46,308 nt of DNA from an uncultured Gammaproteobacteria bacterium (GCA_903928015.1 CAIYPF010000041.1:1-46308), one strand, 5' to 3'. Shown: positions 1 through 10,221, counted from the stretch's first letter. Numbers and translations are program-made. Notes: generated from the sequence alone by a model not told the origin.

Positions 1-1047
1 GCCGCCGATGCCCGGATCCTGTTCGGCGATGATGATGCGCACCGAGCCGTCTTTTTCGTAGGTGGCGCGATACTTCTGGACATAGCCGTTGCCGTCCTCG
101 TAGTTGTCGAGGTTTTCCTGCCAGATGTTGCAGAGCTGGAAAATCCAGTAATCGCAGGGCGTTGGCGTGAAAGACAGCACGAGTGCCTCGTCTTCGCTGC
201 GCTCCCAGGTGCCGAAGCCGTGGTGGCGATCGGGCACACCGCCGTTCGAGAGATAGACTGCGCGGCTGAAGCGGATGCGGTTGGGACGTTTGCCGAGGTT
301 GTCTTGCCACCAGCTGCGCACGAGCTCGGCATAACCCAGTACCAGTTGTGCGCTCTTGGCGAGCGAGGCGCTTACCTCATCAGGGCGCAGCGGGCGCGGG
401 AGCGCGCCATCGAGCCGCTCGATGCGCATTCGCGGCGCTTCGGTCTCTTCGCGTCGGTGATAGACGGTGCGTACGAGGATGCCGACGCAGTCTGCGGTGA
501 TCGGCAGCCAGTCTTTGCCGTTGGCCGGTTTCTCGCGGCTGACGATGACCTCGAAATTTCCTGCATCGTCGAAGTGGATCAGATCGCTCTGCAGGAAACC
601 GGTGGTGCGCAGCATGGCGGGGTCGAATTCCGCCAGGGCCGCCGTGCCTGCATCTGCCCAGTCGCGTTCTCCCATGTCGACGGGCTGACGAGCTGTCCAC
701 GAGGCCATCACGAAGTAAGGGATCGAGCCGCGGTTGCCGGTGATGCGGTAGTCGTGGCTGCCGTCGACGAATTCCGCGAGCAGGTGGTCCTGATCCGGCG
801 ACTGGAAGTTCATGCCCTGGCGCCAGGGCGCATCGCGCAGGCGCGGCCGGTCGGGCTCGCAGTTTTCCATGAAGCGCTCGAAGCCGTTACGCATCAGGCG
901 GGTCATGAATCGGTACCACTCGGTGCGATCGAGTTCGTTGGCCGTATCACCGAAGCGGTTCACCATGTGGCCGGCACGGCGGATCTGCTCGCAGAAATCG
1001 TCCCACGCGCGGCCCTCGAGCAGTCGTTGTGCGGCCTTGTCGCTCAT
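1..1047 (-). CDS. DUF1214-type protein, C-terminus cut by window edge
   Basis: The reading frame starts with ATG at 1047 and stays open for 349 codons to the left edge, so the C-terminus is missing. The N-terminal half contains a run resembling NFQSPDQDHLL and then GNRGSIPYFVM. Further on are YAELVRSWWQ and a region with GVPDRHHGFGTWER and CDYWIFQLCN. I associate this pattern with proteins annotated as DUF1214-containing, which are frequent in marine gammaproteobacteria and actinobacteria that degrade lipids or steroids. The biochemical role is not established. No signal peptide is visible at the start. It is divergent from tadA, with about 150 bp of palindrome-rich DNA between them. The family call is from memory of motifs and is moderately sure; the reading frame itself is secure. 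Confidence 0.7.
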   Translation of the reverse strand, partial: MSDKAAQRLLEGRAWDDFCEQIRRAGHMVNRFGDTANELDRTEWYRFMTRLMRNGFERFMENCEPDRPRLRDAPWRQGMNFQSPDQDHLLAEFVDGSHDYRITGNRGSIPYFVMASWTARQPVDMGERDWADAGTAALAEFDPAMLRTTGFLQSDLIHFDDAGNFEVIVSREKPANGKDWLPITADCVGILVRTVYHRREETEAPRMRIERLDGALPRPLRPDEVSASLAKSAQLVLGYAELVRSWWQDNLGKRPNRIRFSRAVYLSNGGVPDRHHGFGTWERSEDEALVLSFTPTPCDYWIFQLCNIWQENLDNYEDGNGYVQKYRATYEKDGSVRIIIAEQDPGIGG

Positions 1048-1151
1048 GCTGGTTCTCCGCCTGTGATCGTTATTGTCGCCGGGGGATTGTAGTCAGGTCA
1101 TCGCCCCCGGTGCAGGGGGCCGGCCGCATGGCTGGCGCGCCTTGCGTGCAT

Positions 1152-1166
1152 CGCCTACCGTAGGCG
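1152..1166. promoter_or_regulatory. 15-bp perfect palindrome upstream of tadA
   Basis: CGCCTAC and GTAGGCG flank a single central C, giving perfect 7-bp arms in the divergent gap between the DUF1214-type gene and tadA. A second inverted repeat, GCCCCC/GGGGGC at 1103-1120, lies nearby. Either could be an operator or a transcript hairpin; nothing in the sequence decides which. Confidence 0.35.
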
Positions 1167-1197
1167 CGCCTGCCTTTTTGCCGGAACAGGAAATACG

Positions 1198-1671
1198 GTG
1201 TCACTCGAAGAAGACATCCACTGGATGCGTCGTGCGCTTGTGCTCGCGGAGTCCGCCGCGCGCGCCGGCGAAGTGCCTGTGGGCGCGGTGCTGGTGCGCT
1301 CCGGAGAGGTGTTGGGAGAGGGCGCCAACCACCCGCTCTCGGGCAACGATCCCACCGCCCACGCCGAGATCCGCGCACTGCGATCCGCTGCTGCTGCGGT
1401 GGGTAATTACCGCCTTCCGGGCTCCACGCTCTATGTGACCATCGAGCCCTGCGCGATGTGCGCGGGAGCGCTGGTTCATGCACGCGTGGAGCGTCTGGTA
1501 TTCGCGGCGCGGGAGCCAAAGGCGGGTGTCGTCGTGAGCAATCTGCAGCTTCTGGACGCGCCCTTCCTCAATCACCGATTGCGCTGGGAGGAAGGCCCGC
1601 TTGCCGAGGAGGCTTCCGGGCTCATGCAGGCATTCTTCAGGGGCAGGCGATCGGGCGGATCAGGAGCCTGA
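1198..1671 (+). CDS. tadA: tRNA-specific adenosine deaminase TadA
   Basis: This enzyme converts adenosine 34 to inosine in tRNA-Arg(ACG), allowing wobble decoding in the cytoplasm. The 157-residue protein has the cytidine/deoxycytidylate deaminase zinc site: HAE at residues 55-57 with the proton-shuttling Glu57, and PCAMC with Cys85 and Cys88. Length matches the family (about 165). The start is GTG at 1198, preceded by a purine-rich ACAGGA; no better ATG lies upstream in frame. The 3' end overlaps the convergent mltF by 12 bp. The tadA-mltF-purL neighbourhood is also found in Pseudomonas. The assignment is very sure. Confidence 0.95.
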   Translation: MSLEEDIHWMRRALVLAESAARAGEVPVGAVLVRSGEVLGEGANHPLSGNDPTAHAEIRALRSAAAAVGNYRLPGSTLYVTIEPCAMCAGALVHARVERLVFAAREPKAGVVVSNLQLLDAPFLNHRLRWEEGPLAEEASGLMQAFFRGRRSGGSGA

Positions 1672-3102
1672 GGCCGCTCGCATTTCTTTCTGCGTGCTGA
1701 GTGCATAGAGCCCGGCAGGATCTTCGTGGTGTTCGAGGAAGCGGTGGTACTGACGCACCCCGCTCACGAAACTCGCTGTTTCGAGGCCCCTTGCATAGCC
1801 GTACTCGGTATGGACACGCCATTCCCGTTTGCCGAGCAGCGGCAGCTGGTCTTCCACATCGGACCAGAGGTCCGGATTGGCACCGCGCAAACCTGCAAGC
1901 CGGCGTGCGTCTGCAAGGTGTGCCGGGCCCATGTTGTAGGCGGCAAGCGCGAAAAGCTCGCGGTCCACGGGCGCGATCGCGCCTTCCAGATCATCCATCA
2001 ACCTGCGGAAGTACCTCGCGCCGCCGCGCAGGCTTTGCTCCATGTTGCGCCGGTCGTGTACGCCGACTTCCGAGGCGGCCTCCGGTGTCAGCATCATCAT
2101 GCCCGCTGCTCCCTTGCGCGACACCGCGACCGGATTCCAGTGGGACTCCTGGTAACTCATGGCGGCCAGCAGGTGCCAGTCGATGCCTTCCTCGGCGGCA
2201 ATGCGACGCATCACGGGTTCGAGTTTGGGGAGTTGTCTTTCCGCGCGCGCGGCGAAGGCGTTCAAGGCCTTGCGGTTGATCTCGGGAAGGTAGCCGAAGA
2301 AGCGCTCGCGCAGGAGATCGAGTTCCCCATCCTGCTCGCTTCGAGAAAGGAAACCCTGCATGGCCGCGTAGATCCGGCTGTTGCCCGGGTTCCCGGAGAC
2401 GGCCCACGCGAGTTGCTCGGGTTCTGGCAGGTCGAAGGCGACGTCCAGCGCGGGGAACAGGCCCGCGTGCATGTAGAACTCGTGTGATTTCACGACGGCG
2501 TAGTCGATTTCACCCTCGGTGAGTCGGCGCAGGAGATCCGCGGTATCGGTCTGCGTGGATTCCATCCAGCCGAGGCCGGGAAGCGATGCCTGCGCCCTGC
2601 GCAATGCGTCGGCCGAGGTGCTCTGCGCGAGGACCATTACCCGCGTGCCCACCAGATCGGCGAGCGAACCGGGCCGCCTGGTGCCACTGCGGAACACCAC
2701 CTGCTGACTCACGCCGAGATAGGAAGAGCTGTACAGATAGGGCCGCTCGGAGAGCCGCCGCTCGGTGAGGCCGGATGCGGCGATGTCTGCGCTGCCGGCA
2801 TCGAGCGCGGCATAGGCCTCGCCGATGGTGGCTACGGGGATCATTTCGAGTTCCACGCCCAGGCTCGCGGCGAAATCCCGCGCGAGTTCGTACTCGATGC
2901 CTGCCGGCCCGTAACGGTCGACGACAAAGGTGGCCGGGTTCACGCGGCTCACGGCGCGGAGCTTGCCGCTCGCGAGAACGCGAGCGAGTGCATCATGCGG
3001 AAGTGAGAAGCCGGTGTCCGTCCGCAGGCTGGCGTGCGGGCACGCCAGAATCAGGGTAAGGAGCACGCCCGAGACGGCCAATCGCAACATCCTGATGCGC
3101 AT
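1660..3102 (-). CDS. mltF: Membrane-bound lytic murein transglycosylase F
   Basis: MltF cleaves the MurNAc-GlcNAc bond of peptidoglycan with formation of 1,6-anhydro-MurNAc. The N-terminal half is a type 3 periplasmic solute-binding domain (about residues 40-260) and the C-terminal half is a family 1 lytic transglycosylase. The catalytic Glu is in SYQESHWNP (Glu319), followed by GMMMLTPEAA and the AAYNMG motif. The N-terminus MRIRMLRLAV plus a hydrophobic stretch ending ILAC (Cys21) reads as a lipoprotein signal, unlike the plain membrane anchor of E. coli MltF. I chose ATG 3102 because it begins the signal sequence directly; an in-frame ATG at 3147 would add 15 residues. It is convergent with tadA and divergent from purL. 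Confidence 0.92.
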   Translation of the reverse strand: MRIRMLRLAVSGVLLTLILACPHASLRTDTGFSLPHDALARVLASGKLRAVSRVNPATFVVDRYGPAGIEYELARDFAASLGVELEMIPVATIGEAYAALDAGSADIAASGLTERRLSERPYLYSSSYLGVSQQVVFRSGTRRPGSLADLVGTRVMVLAQSTSADALRRAQASLPGLGWMESTQTDTADLLRRLTEGEIDYAVVKSHEFYMHAGLFPALDVAFDLPEPEQLAWAVSGNPGNSRIYAAMQGFLSRSEQDGELDLLRERFFGYLPEINRKALNAFAARAERQLPKLEPVMRRIAAEEGIDWHLLAAMSYQESHWNPVAVSRKGAAGMMMLTPEAASEVGVHDRRNMEQSLRGGARYFRRLMDDLEGAIAPVDRELFALAAYNMGPAHLADARRLAGLRGANPDLWSDVEDQLPLLGKREWRVHTEYGYARGLETASFVSGVRQYHRFLEHHEDPAGLYALSTQKEMRAASGS

Positions 3103-3344
3103 CGACGGGCTGGCTTCCAGCGTTCCAGTAGGGGAGGTGAGGGGCATCCTTCACACTTCTGCTGTACGTGGCAGGCCGGAGTGTACCCACCGATTGCGGT
3201 GTGGCGCACCCCCCAGACCGGCACTAGTTGGCAGGCGCCCGAGCGGTTTTTCGGGGTGGGAACCAGCCGCAACCGAGCCGAGGCTTGCTCGCAAGCGATT
3301 GATTTGCCGACGCACGAATGCCGCAATTCAGTCTCCGGGCTGTC

Positions 3345-3373
3345 CTGACCGTAGCGGTGGCTTCGGATAGAAT
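3345..3373 (+). promoter_or_regulatory. Putative sigma-70 promoter of purL
   Basis: CTGACC (3345-3350) and TAGAAT (3368-3373) are separated by 17 bp, 29 bp upstream of the purL ATG. It lies in the 300-bp mltF/purL divergent gap, in which I see no other gene. Confidence 0.5.
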
Positions 3374-3402
3374 CGCGCCATCCGCTCTTGCCGAAGCCCA
3401 CG

Positions 3403-6400
3403 ATGACCACGCCAACCGCAGCCCTTGCGTCCCGTGTCCTTACGCTTGCGGGCGCGCCCGCCTTGTCCGGCTTCCGCGTGCAGCGGCTGCTCGCACGTCT
3501 GCAGGACCTCCACTCCGGTATCTCCGCGGTACACACCCAGTTCGTGCATTTCGCGGAGCTCTCCGCGCCGCTCGGCGACGAGTCCCTGAAAGTGCTCGGG
3601 ATGCTGCTGCAATACGGCCCGCGTCGTGAGGCCGAGCGTGACGCGGGAGAGTTTTTCCTCGTCGTGCCGCGTCCTGGCACGCTCTCGCCATGGTCCAGCA
3701 AGGCAACCGACATCGCCCGCAACTGCGGTCTGGATGCCGTGACGCGGCTGGAGCGTGGCATCGTCTACCGCATCGAGGGATTGCCCGCGGGCGATGCTGT
3801 CCTGCGGAGCGCGGTCGCTGCCGCACTGCACGACCGCATGGTCGAGCGCGTCTTCGACAGCCTCGATGCCGCGGAGCAGTTGTTCACGCATGCGCCGCCG
3901 CGCCCCCTGAACCACATCGACATCCTGGGCGGTGGTCGAAGGGAACTCGAGCGCGCCAACCGGGAGTTCGGGTTCGCGCTCGCGGACGACGAGATCGACT
4001 ACCTCTGCGAGAGCTTCGCCGCGCTGGGTCGCAATCCCACGGACGTGGAGCTGATGATGTTCGCGCAGGCAAACAGCGAGCACTGCCGTCACAAGATCTT
4101 CAACGCCGACTGGAGCATCGACGGCGAGGCGCAGCCCAAAAGCCTTTTCGGGATGATCCGCAACACCCATGAAAAAGGCCCCTCGGAAGACGTGCTGAGC
4201 GCCTATTCCGACAACGCTGCCGTGATCCGCGGGCACAGTGCCGGCAGGTTCTTCCCCGATCCTGACACGCGGCGCTTCGGCTACCACGAGGAGCCCGTGC
4301 ACATCCTGATGAAGGTAGAGACCCACAACCATCCGACGGCGATCGCGCCCTATCCGGGTGCTGCCACGGGCTCGGGCGGCGAGATCCGCGACGAGGGTGC
4401 CGTGGGAGTGGGGGCGCGCCCCAAGGCCGGTTTGGTGGGCTTCAGCGTGTCGAACCTGCGCGTGCCCGGCTTCGAGCAGCCCTGGGAACATGACAACGGC
4501 AAACCCGCGCGCATGGCTTCCGCGCTGCAGATCATGCTCGAGGGCCCGATAGGTGGCGCTGCCTTCAACAACGAATTCGGCCGCCCGGCGATCTGCGGTT
4601 ATTTCCGCAGCCTCGAACTGGAGCACGCCGGTGAACTCCGCGGCTACCACAAGCCGATCATGATTGCTGGCGGTCTGGGCAACATCCGCGAATCCCACGT
4701 GATGAAGGGCGAGATGCGTGCCGGCATGAAGCTGGTCGTGCTCGGCGGGCCCGCGATGCTGATCGGGCTGGGCGGAGGAGCGGCGTCTTCCATGAACTCG
4801 GGCGCCAGTGACGCCGATCTCGATTTTGCATCCGTGCAGCGGGACAACGCCGAGATCGAACACCGCTGCCAGGAGGTGATCGACCGCTGCTGGCAGATGG
4901 GCGAGGCCAACCCCATATGCTTCATCCACGACGTGGGCGCAGGGGGGCTGTCGAACGCGCTGCCCGAACTGGTCAAGGATGGCGGCTGCGGCGGGCGCAT
5001 CGCCCTCGATGCTGTGCCGAGCGCCGACAGCGGACTCTCGCCGCTCGAGCTATGGTGCAACGAGGCGCAGGAGCGCTATGTGCTCGCGATCTCGGCCGAG
5101 GATCTCCCCCGCTTCGACGCGCTCTGCCGCCGGGAGCGCTGCCCTTACGCAGTTGTCGGGGAGGCGCGCGCCGAGCCGGAACTCCAGGTCGCTGATGCCC
5201 GCAACGCGAGTCTTCCTGTCGATCTGCCGCTCTCGGTGCTGTTCGGCAAGCCGCCACGGATGCAGCGCGCCTTCGATCGCGTGCGGCCGCGCGCCCTGCC
5301 GTTCGACGCCAGCGAGGTCCACATCGACGACGCGGTGGAGCGTGTGCTCCGCCTGCCTGCGGTTGCGGGCAAGGGATTTCTTGTCACCATCGGGGACCGC
5401 AGCGTTACCGGACTGGTGAGCCGGGACCAGATGGTGGGCCCGTGGCAGGTGCCGGTCGCGGATGCCGGCATTACCACGACGAGCTTCGACACCTGTACGG
5501 GCGAGGCCATGGCGATGGGCGAGCGCACTCCGCTCGCCCTTATAGATGCCGCAGCCTCCGCGCGCATGGCGGTGGCCGAGGCGATTAGCAACATCGCTTG
5601 CGCACCCATAGCCCGTCTGCAGGACGTGAAACTCTCTGCCAACTGGATGGCCGCCGCCGGCCACCCCGGCGAAGATCAGGCGCTTTTCGAGGCGGTGCAC
5701 GCGATCGGCATGGAATTCTGCCCGGCGCTTGGACTGGTGATTCCGGTCGGCAAGGACTCGATGTCCATGAAGACCCGCTGGCGCGAGGGCGAGTCAGATC
5801 GCAGTGTTGTCGCGCCACTGTCTCTCATCATTTCCGCCTTTGCGCCCGTGACGGATGTCCGCCTTGCGGTGACGCCGCAGCTGCGCACCGACGCAGAAAA
5901 CGTCCTGGTGCTGATCGATCTGGGCGAGGGGCGCAACCGTCTCGGTGGTTCCGCGCTCGCGCAGGTCTACGGCCAGATCGGTGACGCAGCGCCCGATATC
6001 GATCCCGCCGCGCTCGGTGCTTTCTTCCGCGCGGTGCAGGCCTGCATCGCCGGGCGACTCCTGCTCGCCTATCACGACCGCTCTGACGGCGGGCTGTTCG
6101 TCACGCTGTGCGAGATGGCCTTTGCTGGTCGTGCTGCGCTCGACATAGATCTGGCGGCCTTGCCGGGATCGGGGCTGACCGGACAGCTCTTCGCCGAGGA
6201 GGCCGGGGCTGTGCTGCAAGTGCGGCGCTGTGATCTGGATGCCGTGCGTGCGGCCTTTGCCCGCGAGGGGCTTGCCGGCTCCCTGCATGTGCTCGGTTCT
6301 GCCGCAAGCGGAAGCGACATCGTCATCCGCTCGGGTGGTGCGCCCGTGTATCGACGCGCTCGCCGCGAGCTCCACCGTGCCTGGGCCGAGCTCAGTCACC

Positions 6401-7314
6401 GCATGCAGCGCCTGCGGGACAATCCCGCCTGCGCCGACCAGGAATTCGAGGCACTGCTCGACGATGCCGATCCCGGCCTGACCGCAAGCCTTGCCTTCGA
6501 CCCGGCCGAGGATCTGGCGGCGCCGATGATCTCGCGTGGCGCGCGCCCGCGGCTGGCCGTATTGCGGGAGCAGGGCGTCAACGGGCAATACGAGATGGCT
6601 GCGGCGTTCGAGCGCGCGGGCTTCGATGCCTTCGATGTACACATGAGCGACGTCCTCTCGGGCGCCGTGGACCTTGCGGACTTCCGCGGGCTTGCAGCCT
6701 GTGGCGGATTTTCCTACGGAGACGTGCTCGGTGCCGGCGAGGGCTGGGCCAAGACCGTTCTCTTCAGTCCGCGTGCACGGGATCAGTTCGCGGCCTTCTT
6801 CGAGCGGCGCGACACCTTCGCGGTAGGTATGTGCAACGGCTGCCAGATGATGTCGAACCTGCGCGAGATCATTCCCGGCGCTGCCCACTGGCCGCGCTTC
6901 GTAAGGAACCTCTCCGAGCAGTACGAGGCCCGCGTGGCGCTGGTGCGCATCGAGCAGAGCCCCTCGGTGGTGCTCGCCGGCATGGAAGGTTCGCTCCTGC
7001 CCATCGTGGTGGCCCACGGTGAGGGAAGGGCGGAATTTGCGACAGCCGAGCTTGCGGCGCTGGAGGCCCGACAGGGCGTGGCCTTGCGCTTTGCCGATGG
7101 CCACGGGGCGGTGGCGCGCAGATTCCCGCAGAATCCCAATGGTGCCGAGGGCTCCGTTGCGGCCGTCACGAGTGAGGACGGGCGCGTGACCATCATGATG
7201 CCGCACGCAGAGAGGGTGTTCCGTACCGTCCAGAACAGCTGGCATCCCGGCAGCTGGGGTGAAGACAGCCCGTGGATGCGCCTCTTCCGGAACGCCCGGG
7301 TGTGGATCGGATGA
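3403..7314 (+). CDS. purL: Phosphoribosylformylglycinamidine synthase
   Basis: PurL catalyses the fourth step of de novo purine synthesis, the ATP- and glutamine-dependent conversion of FGAR to FGAM, in the cytosol. The 1303-residue protein is the large single-chain form usual in proteobacteria (E. coli 1295). It has an N-terminal PurS-like part, a linker, two AIR-synthase-type halves ([19 protein letters not shown]) and a C-terminal class I glutaminase. The glutaminase triad is visible as Cys1144 in GMCNGCQ and His1268/Glu1270 in PHAER. I chose ATG 3403; a TTG five codons upstream extends the frame but has no ribosome-binding site. It stands alone on the plus strand, followed by the secD promoter. 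The assignment is very sure. Confidence 0.97.
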   Translation: MTTPTAALASRVLTLAGAPALSGFRVQRLLARLQDLHSGISAVHTQFVHFAELSAPLGDESLKVLGMLLQYGPRREAERDAGEFFLVVPRPGTLSPWSSKATDIARNCGLDAVTRLERGIVYRIEGLPAGDAVLRSAVAAALHDRMVERVFDSLDAAEQLFTHAPPRPLNHIDILGGGRRELERANREFGFALADDEIDYLCESFAALGRNPTDVELMMFAQANSEHCRHKIFNADWSIDGEAQPKSLFGMIRNTHEKGPSEDVLSAYSDNAAVIRGHSAGRFFPDPDTRRFGYHEEPVHILMKVETHNHPTAIAPYPGAATGSGGEIRDEGAVGVGARPKAGLVGFSVSNLRVPGFEQPWEHDNGKPARMASALQIMLEGPIGGAAFNNEFGRPAICGYFRSLELEHAGELRGYHKPIMIAGGLGNIRESHVMKGEMRAGMKLVVLGGPAMLIGLGGGAASSMNSGASDADLDFASVQRDNAEIEHRCQEVIDRCWQMGEANPICFIHDVGAGGLSNALPELVKDGGCGGRIALDAVPSADSGLSPLELWCNEAQERYVLAISAEDLPRFDALCRRERCPYAVVGEARAEPELQVADARNASLPVDLPLSVLFGKPPRMQRAFDRVRPRALPFDASEVHIDDAVERVLRLPAVAGKGFLVTIGDRSVTGLVSRDQMVGPWQVPVADAGITTTSFDTCTGEAMAMGERTPLALIDAAASARMAVAEAISNIACAPIARLQDVKLSANWMAAAGHPGEDQALFEAVHAIGMEFCPALGLVIPVGKDSMSMKTRWREGESDRSVVAPLSLIISAFAPVTDVRLAVTPQLRTDAENVLVLIDLGEGRNRLGGSALAQVYGQIGDAAPDIDPAALGAFFRAVQACIAGRLLLAYHDRSDGGLFVTLCEMAFAGRAALDIDLAALPGSGLTGQLFAEEAGAVLQVRRCDLDAVRAAFAREGLAGSLHVLGSAASGSDIVIRSGGAPVYRRARRELHRAWAELSHRMQRLRDNPACADQEFEALLDDADPGLTASLAFDPAEDLAAPMISRGARPRLAVLREQGVNGQYEMAAAFERAGFDAFDVHMSDVLSGAVDLADFRGLAACGGFSYGDVLGAGEGWAKTVLFSPRARDQFAAFFERRDTFAVGMCNGCQMMSNLREIIPGAAHWPRFVRNLSEQYEARVALVRIEQSPSVVLAGMEGSLLPIVVAHGEGRAEFATAELAALEARQGVALRFADGHGAVARRFPQNPNGAEGSVAAVTSEDGRVTIMMPHAERVFRTVQNSWHPGSWGEDSPWMRLFRNARVWIG

Positions 7315-7331
7315 AGCCTGCCCCGCGTGCA

Positions 7332-7360
7332 TTGGCGGGTGAGGGACCTGTGTCTATAAT
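7332..7360 (+). promoter_or_regulatory. Strong sigma-70 promoter of secD
   Basis: TTGGCG (7332-7337), a 17-bp spacer and a consensus TATAAT (7355-7360) lie just after purL. Initiation would be at about 7367, directly at the base of the leader hairpin. Confidence 0.7.
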
Positions 7361-7366
7361 GCCGCG

Positions 7367-7397
7367 CGCCTCCGACCGGCCTTGCCGATCGGAGGCG
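7367..7397 (+). promoter_or_regulatory. Hairpin at the 5' end of the secD leader
   Basis: Arms at 7367-7379 and 7385-7397 form a 13-bp stem with one C-A mismatch and a 5-nt loop. The core is CCTCCGACCGG pairing with CCGATCGGAGG. There is no U-run after it, so it is not a typical terminator. Its position at the predicted transcript start suggests mRNA protection or a regulatory role. Confidence 0.6.
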
Positions 7398-7426
7398 GTG
7401 CCCCGCAACGGAACGAATCCATTCGC

Positions 7427-9289
7427 ATGATCAAACGCTACCCCCTCTGGAAGACGCTGCTCGTCGCCGTCGTGCTGGGTACGGCCGTCGTTTATTCTCT
7501 GCCCAACCTCTACCCGCCGGACCCGGCGATCCAGATTTCGGGCGCCAGCAGCTCGCTGGACGTGAGCCGTGGCACCCTCGATCAGGCTGAGCAAGCCCTG
7601 AAAGGGGCGGGTATCGGCGTGCGCGGTACGGATTTCGGTGCGCGCAGTGCGCTGCTTCGTCTGGACAATGTCGAGGAACAACTTCGCGCCAAATCGATTG
7701 TCCGTCGTGCCCTTGGCGACGACTACGTCGTGGCAGTCAACCTCGCGTCCACCACGCCGGCGTGGCTTTCTTCCATCGGGGCATCGCCGCTCAAGCTGGG
7801 CCTTGATCTGAGCGGTGGCGTGCACTTCCTGCTGCAAGTCGACACCAAGGCCGCCGTGCAGAAGCGCCTCGATGTCTACACATCCGATATCAAGAAAACC
7901 CTGCGCGAGGAGCGCATCCGCGGGACCGTACGCCGCGCCCCCGATGGCCGCATCGAGGCCTCCTTCGCCACCCCCGAGGTGCGGGGCCAGGCGATCGATG
8001 CCATCGGCAAGACGATGGGGACGCTCCAGAAGGAGCTCGTCGAGCGTAACGGTCAGCCAGCCGTGCTCTTCGGTATCGGCGAGGCCCAGATCCGCGAGAT
8101 GGAAGACTACGCGGTGAGCCAGAACCTCACGACGCTTCGCAACCGCGTGAACGAGCTGGGTGTTGCCGAGCCGCTTATCCAGAAGCAGGGCCGCAACCGC
8201 ATCGTGGTCGAGTTGCCCGGCGTCCAGGACACCGCAGAGGCCAAGCGGATCCTCGGCAAGGCCGCAAACCTCGAGTTCCGGCTCGAAGCCCGCCCCGACG
8301 AAGTTGCCTCCAATCGCGAGGAGTTCAATTTCCGCAATCCGGATTACGGTCAGCGCAGCGCCCAGCTCGAACGGGACCTGATCATTACCGGCGACCGCGT
8401 GACGGGCGCCAACTCCAGTTTCGACGAGAACGGCCGTCCGCAGGTGAACATCAACCTCGACAGCCAGGGCGGTTCGATGATGAACCGCGAGACCCGCAAC
8501 AACATCAAGCGCCGCATGGGCGTGCTCTTCATCGAGCGCAAGAACCGTACGGTCGGATTCCAGAAGGACGCTGATGGCAACGAGGAGCCGGTGCTCGAGT
8601 CCTACGAGGAGAAGAGCATCATCAGCCTCGCGACGATCCAGTCAGCACTGGGTACGCAGTTCCGCATCACAGGCCTCGCCAACCCCGCTGAATCCTCGGA
8701 ACTCGCCCTGCTGCTGCGCGCTGGCGCGCTGGCCGCCCCGCTCGATTTCGTCGAGGAACGCTCTATCGGTCCCTCGCTCGGCAAGGACAACATCGAGCTC
8801 GGTCTGCGCTCGATGATGATCGGCTCCCTGCTGGTCATGGGTTTCATGCTGGCCGTCTACCGCGTCTTCGGGATCTTTGCCAACGTGGCGCTGGTCTTCA
8901 ACGTGGCGTTGCTGCTCTCGGTGATGTCGATGCTGTCGGCAACCCTCACGCTGCCCGGTATGGCGGGTATCGTGCTCACGGTGGGCATGGCGGTAGACGC
9001 CAACGTACTGATCAACTCGCGCATCCGCGAGGAACTCGAAAACGGCCTCTCGCCGTATGCCGCGATTCAGGCGGGTTATGACCGCGCCTGGCTCACCATC
9101 CTCGATTCCAACCTCACGACCATGCTGATCGCACTGATCCTGCTTGCGATCGGCACGGGCCCCGTGCGTGGATTCGCGGTGGTGCTGACCATCGGTATCC
9201 TCACCTCGATGTTCACTGCGGTGAGCGTCTCGCGCCTGCTTGTGGAGGCCTTCTACGGCCGTCGCCGCATCAGCAAGCTATCGATCTGA
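7427..9289 (+). CDS. secD: Protein translocase subunit SecD
   Basis: SecD is the larger half of the SecDF complex, which uses the proton gradient to pull preproteins across the inner membrane after SecYEG. The 620-residue length matches E. coli (615). Residues 8-26 form the first transmembrane helix. The large periplasmic P1 region follows, with the family motif GLDLSGGVHFLLQVD near its start. Five more helices lie in the C-terminal third, with GMAVDANVLIN in the conserved proton-relay region. ATG 7427 was chosen over an upstream in-frame TTG because it begins the membrane anchor in the usual MIKRYPLW style. secF follows after 11 bp. The usual upstream partners yajC and tgt are not here; purL takes their place. 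Confidence 0.96.
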   Translation: MIKRYPLWKTLLVAVVLGTAVVYSLPNLYPPDPAIQISGASSSLDVSRGTLDQAEQALKGAGIGVRGTDFGARSALLRLDNVEEQLRAKSIVRRALGDDYVVAVNLASTTPAWLSSIGASPLKLGLDLSGGVHFLLQVDTKAAVQKRLDVYTSDIKKTLREERIRGTVRRAPDGRIEASFATPEVRGQAIDAIGKTMGTLQKELVERNGQPAVLFGIGEAQIREMEDYAVSQNLTTLRNRVNELGVAEPLIQKQGRNRIVVELPGVQDTAEAKRILGKAANLEFRLEARPDEVASNREEFNFRNPDYGQRSAQLERDLIITGDRVTGANSSFDENGRPQVNINLDSQGGSMMNRETRNNIKRRMGVLFIERKNRTVGFQKDADGNEEPVLESYEEKSIISLATIQSALGTQFRITGLANPAESSELALLLRAGALAAPLDFVEERSIGPSLGKDNIELGLRSMMIGSLLVMGFMLAVYRVFGIFANVALVFNVALLLSVMSMLSATLTLPGMAGIVLTVGMAVDANVLINSRIREELENGLSPYAAIQAGYDRAWLTILDSNLTTMLIALILLAIGTGPVRGFAVVLTIGILTSMFTAVSVSRLLVEAFYGRRRISKLSI

Positions 9290-9300
9290 CCGGAGCCAGC

Positions 9301-10221
9301 ATGGCCTTCAACGCCCCTGACGTCGATTTCATGAAAGCCCGGCTTCCGGCCGGGCTGTTTTCTGCCCTGCTGGTCGTCGTGTCCATAGGCGCGATCATCT
9401 TCAAGGGGCTCAATTTCGGCCTCGATTTCACCGGCGGCACGCTGGTGGAGCTGCATTTCCCGCAGGCTGCCGTGCTCGAGAACGTTCGCAAGGACCTCCT
9501 CGATGCGGGCTACGAGCGCCATCAGGCGGTGCACTTCGGGTCCGATCACGACGTGCTGGTTCGCCTGCCCAGCGCCGAGACCGCCACCATCGGTCAGGAC
9601 ATTGCAAAGGCCTTGGCCAAGGATGGGGGCGAGGTTCAGTTGCGTCGCGTGGAAGTCGTGGGCCCCCAGATGGGTGACGAACTCCGCGATCTGGGCGGCC
9701 TCGGCCTGCTGCTGTCGTTGCTGGGCGTTGGCGTCTATGTGGCAATCCGCTTCCAGTGGAAGCTGGCGGTGGGCGCGGTAGTGGCACTCGCGCACGATCC
9801 CATCGTCACGCTCGGGGCCTTCGCTCTGTTCCAGTGGGATGTCGATTTCTCGGTTCTCGCTGCGGTTCTGGCCCTGATCGGGTACTCGATCAACGACACC
9901 GTCGTGGTCTACGACCGTCTGCGCGAGAACTTCCGCAAGATGCGCCGCACAGACCGCTACGAGATCAGCAACGCTGCGCTGAACCAGACGCTGGGTCGTA
10001 CCTTGATGACCTCCGGCGTCACCCTGATCGCGGTGCTGGCGCTACTGGTCTTCGGTGGGGATACGCTGCGCGGGTTTTCGATCACGCTCACCATCGGCAT
10101 TATCGTCGGCACCTACTCGTCCATCTATGTGGCGACGAACTGCGCGCTGTGGCTGGGCCTCGACCGTGCGGATCTGATGCTGCCCGTCAAGGACGAGAGG
10201 ACTGCTCAGGACTCTCCCTGA
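9301..10221 (+). CDS. secF: Protein translocase subunit SecF
   Basis: SecF is the smaller partner of SecD in the inner-membrane translocase motor. The 306-residue protein has an N-terminal helix (about 17-37), the motif NFGLDFTGGTLVEL just after it, and the conserved ALIGYSINDTVVVYDRLREN region in its fourth helix. Length is close to E. coli SecF (323). It is 11 bp downstream of secD and clearly in the same transcript. Its last 16 bp overlap the 3' end of suhB on the other strand, an arrangement with no room for an intergenic terminator. Confidence 0.96.
   Translation: MAFNAPDVDFMKARLPAGLFSALLVVVSIGAIIFKGLNFGLDFTGGTLVELHFPQAAVLENVRKDLLDAGYERHQAVHFGSDHDVLVRLPSAETATIGQDIAKALAKDGGEVQLRRVEVVGPQMGDELRDLGGLGLLLSLLGVGVYVAIRFQWKLAVGAVVALAHDPIVTLGAFALFQWDVDFSVLAAVLALIGYSINDTVVVYDRLRENFRKMRRTDRYEISNAALNQTLGRTLMTSGVTLIAVLALLVFGGDTLRGFSITLTIGIIVGTYSSIYVATNCALWLGLDRADLMLPVKDERTAQDSP

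Noticed and set aside
5794-7332. 512-codon minus-strand frame inside purL
   Set aside because: It has no recognisable protein pattern and lies antisense to a complete purL.
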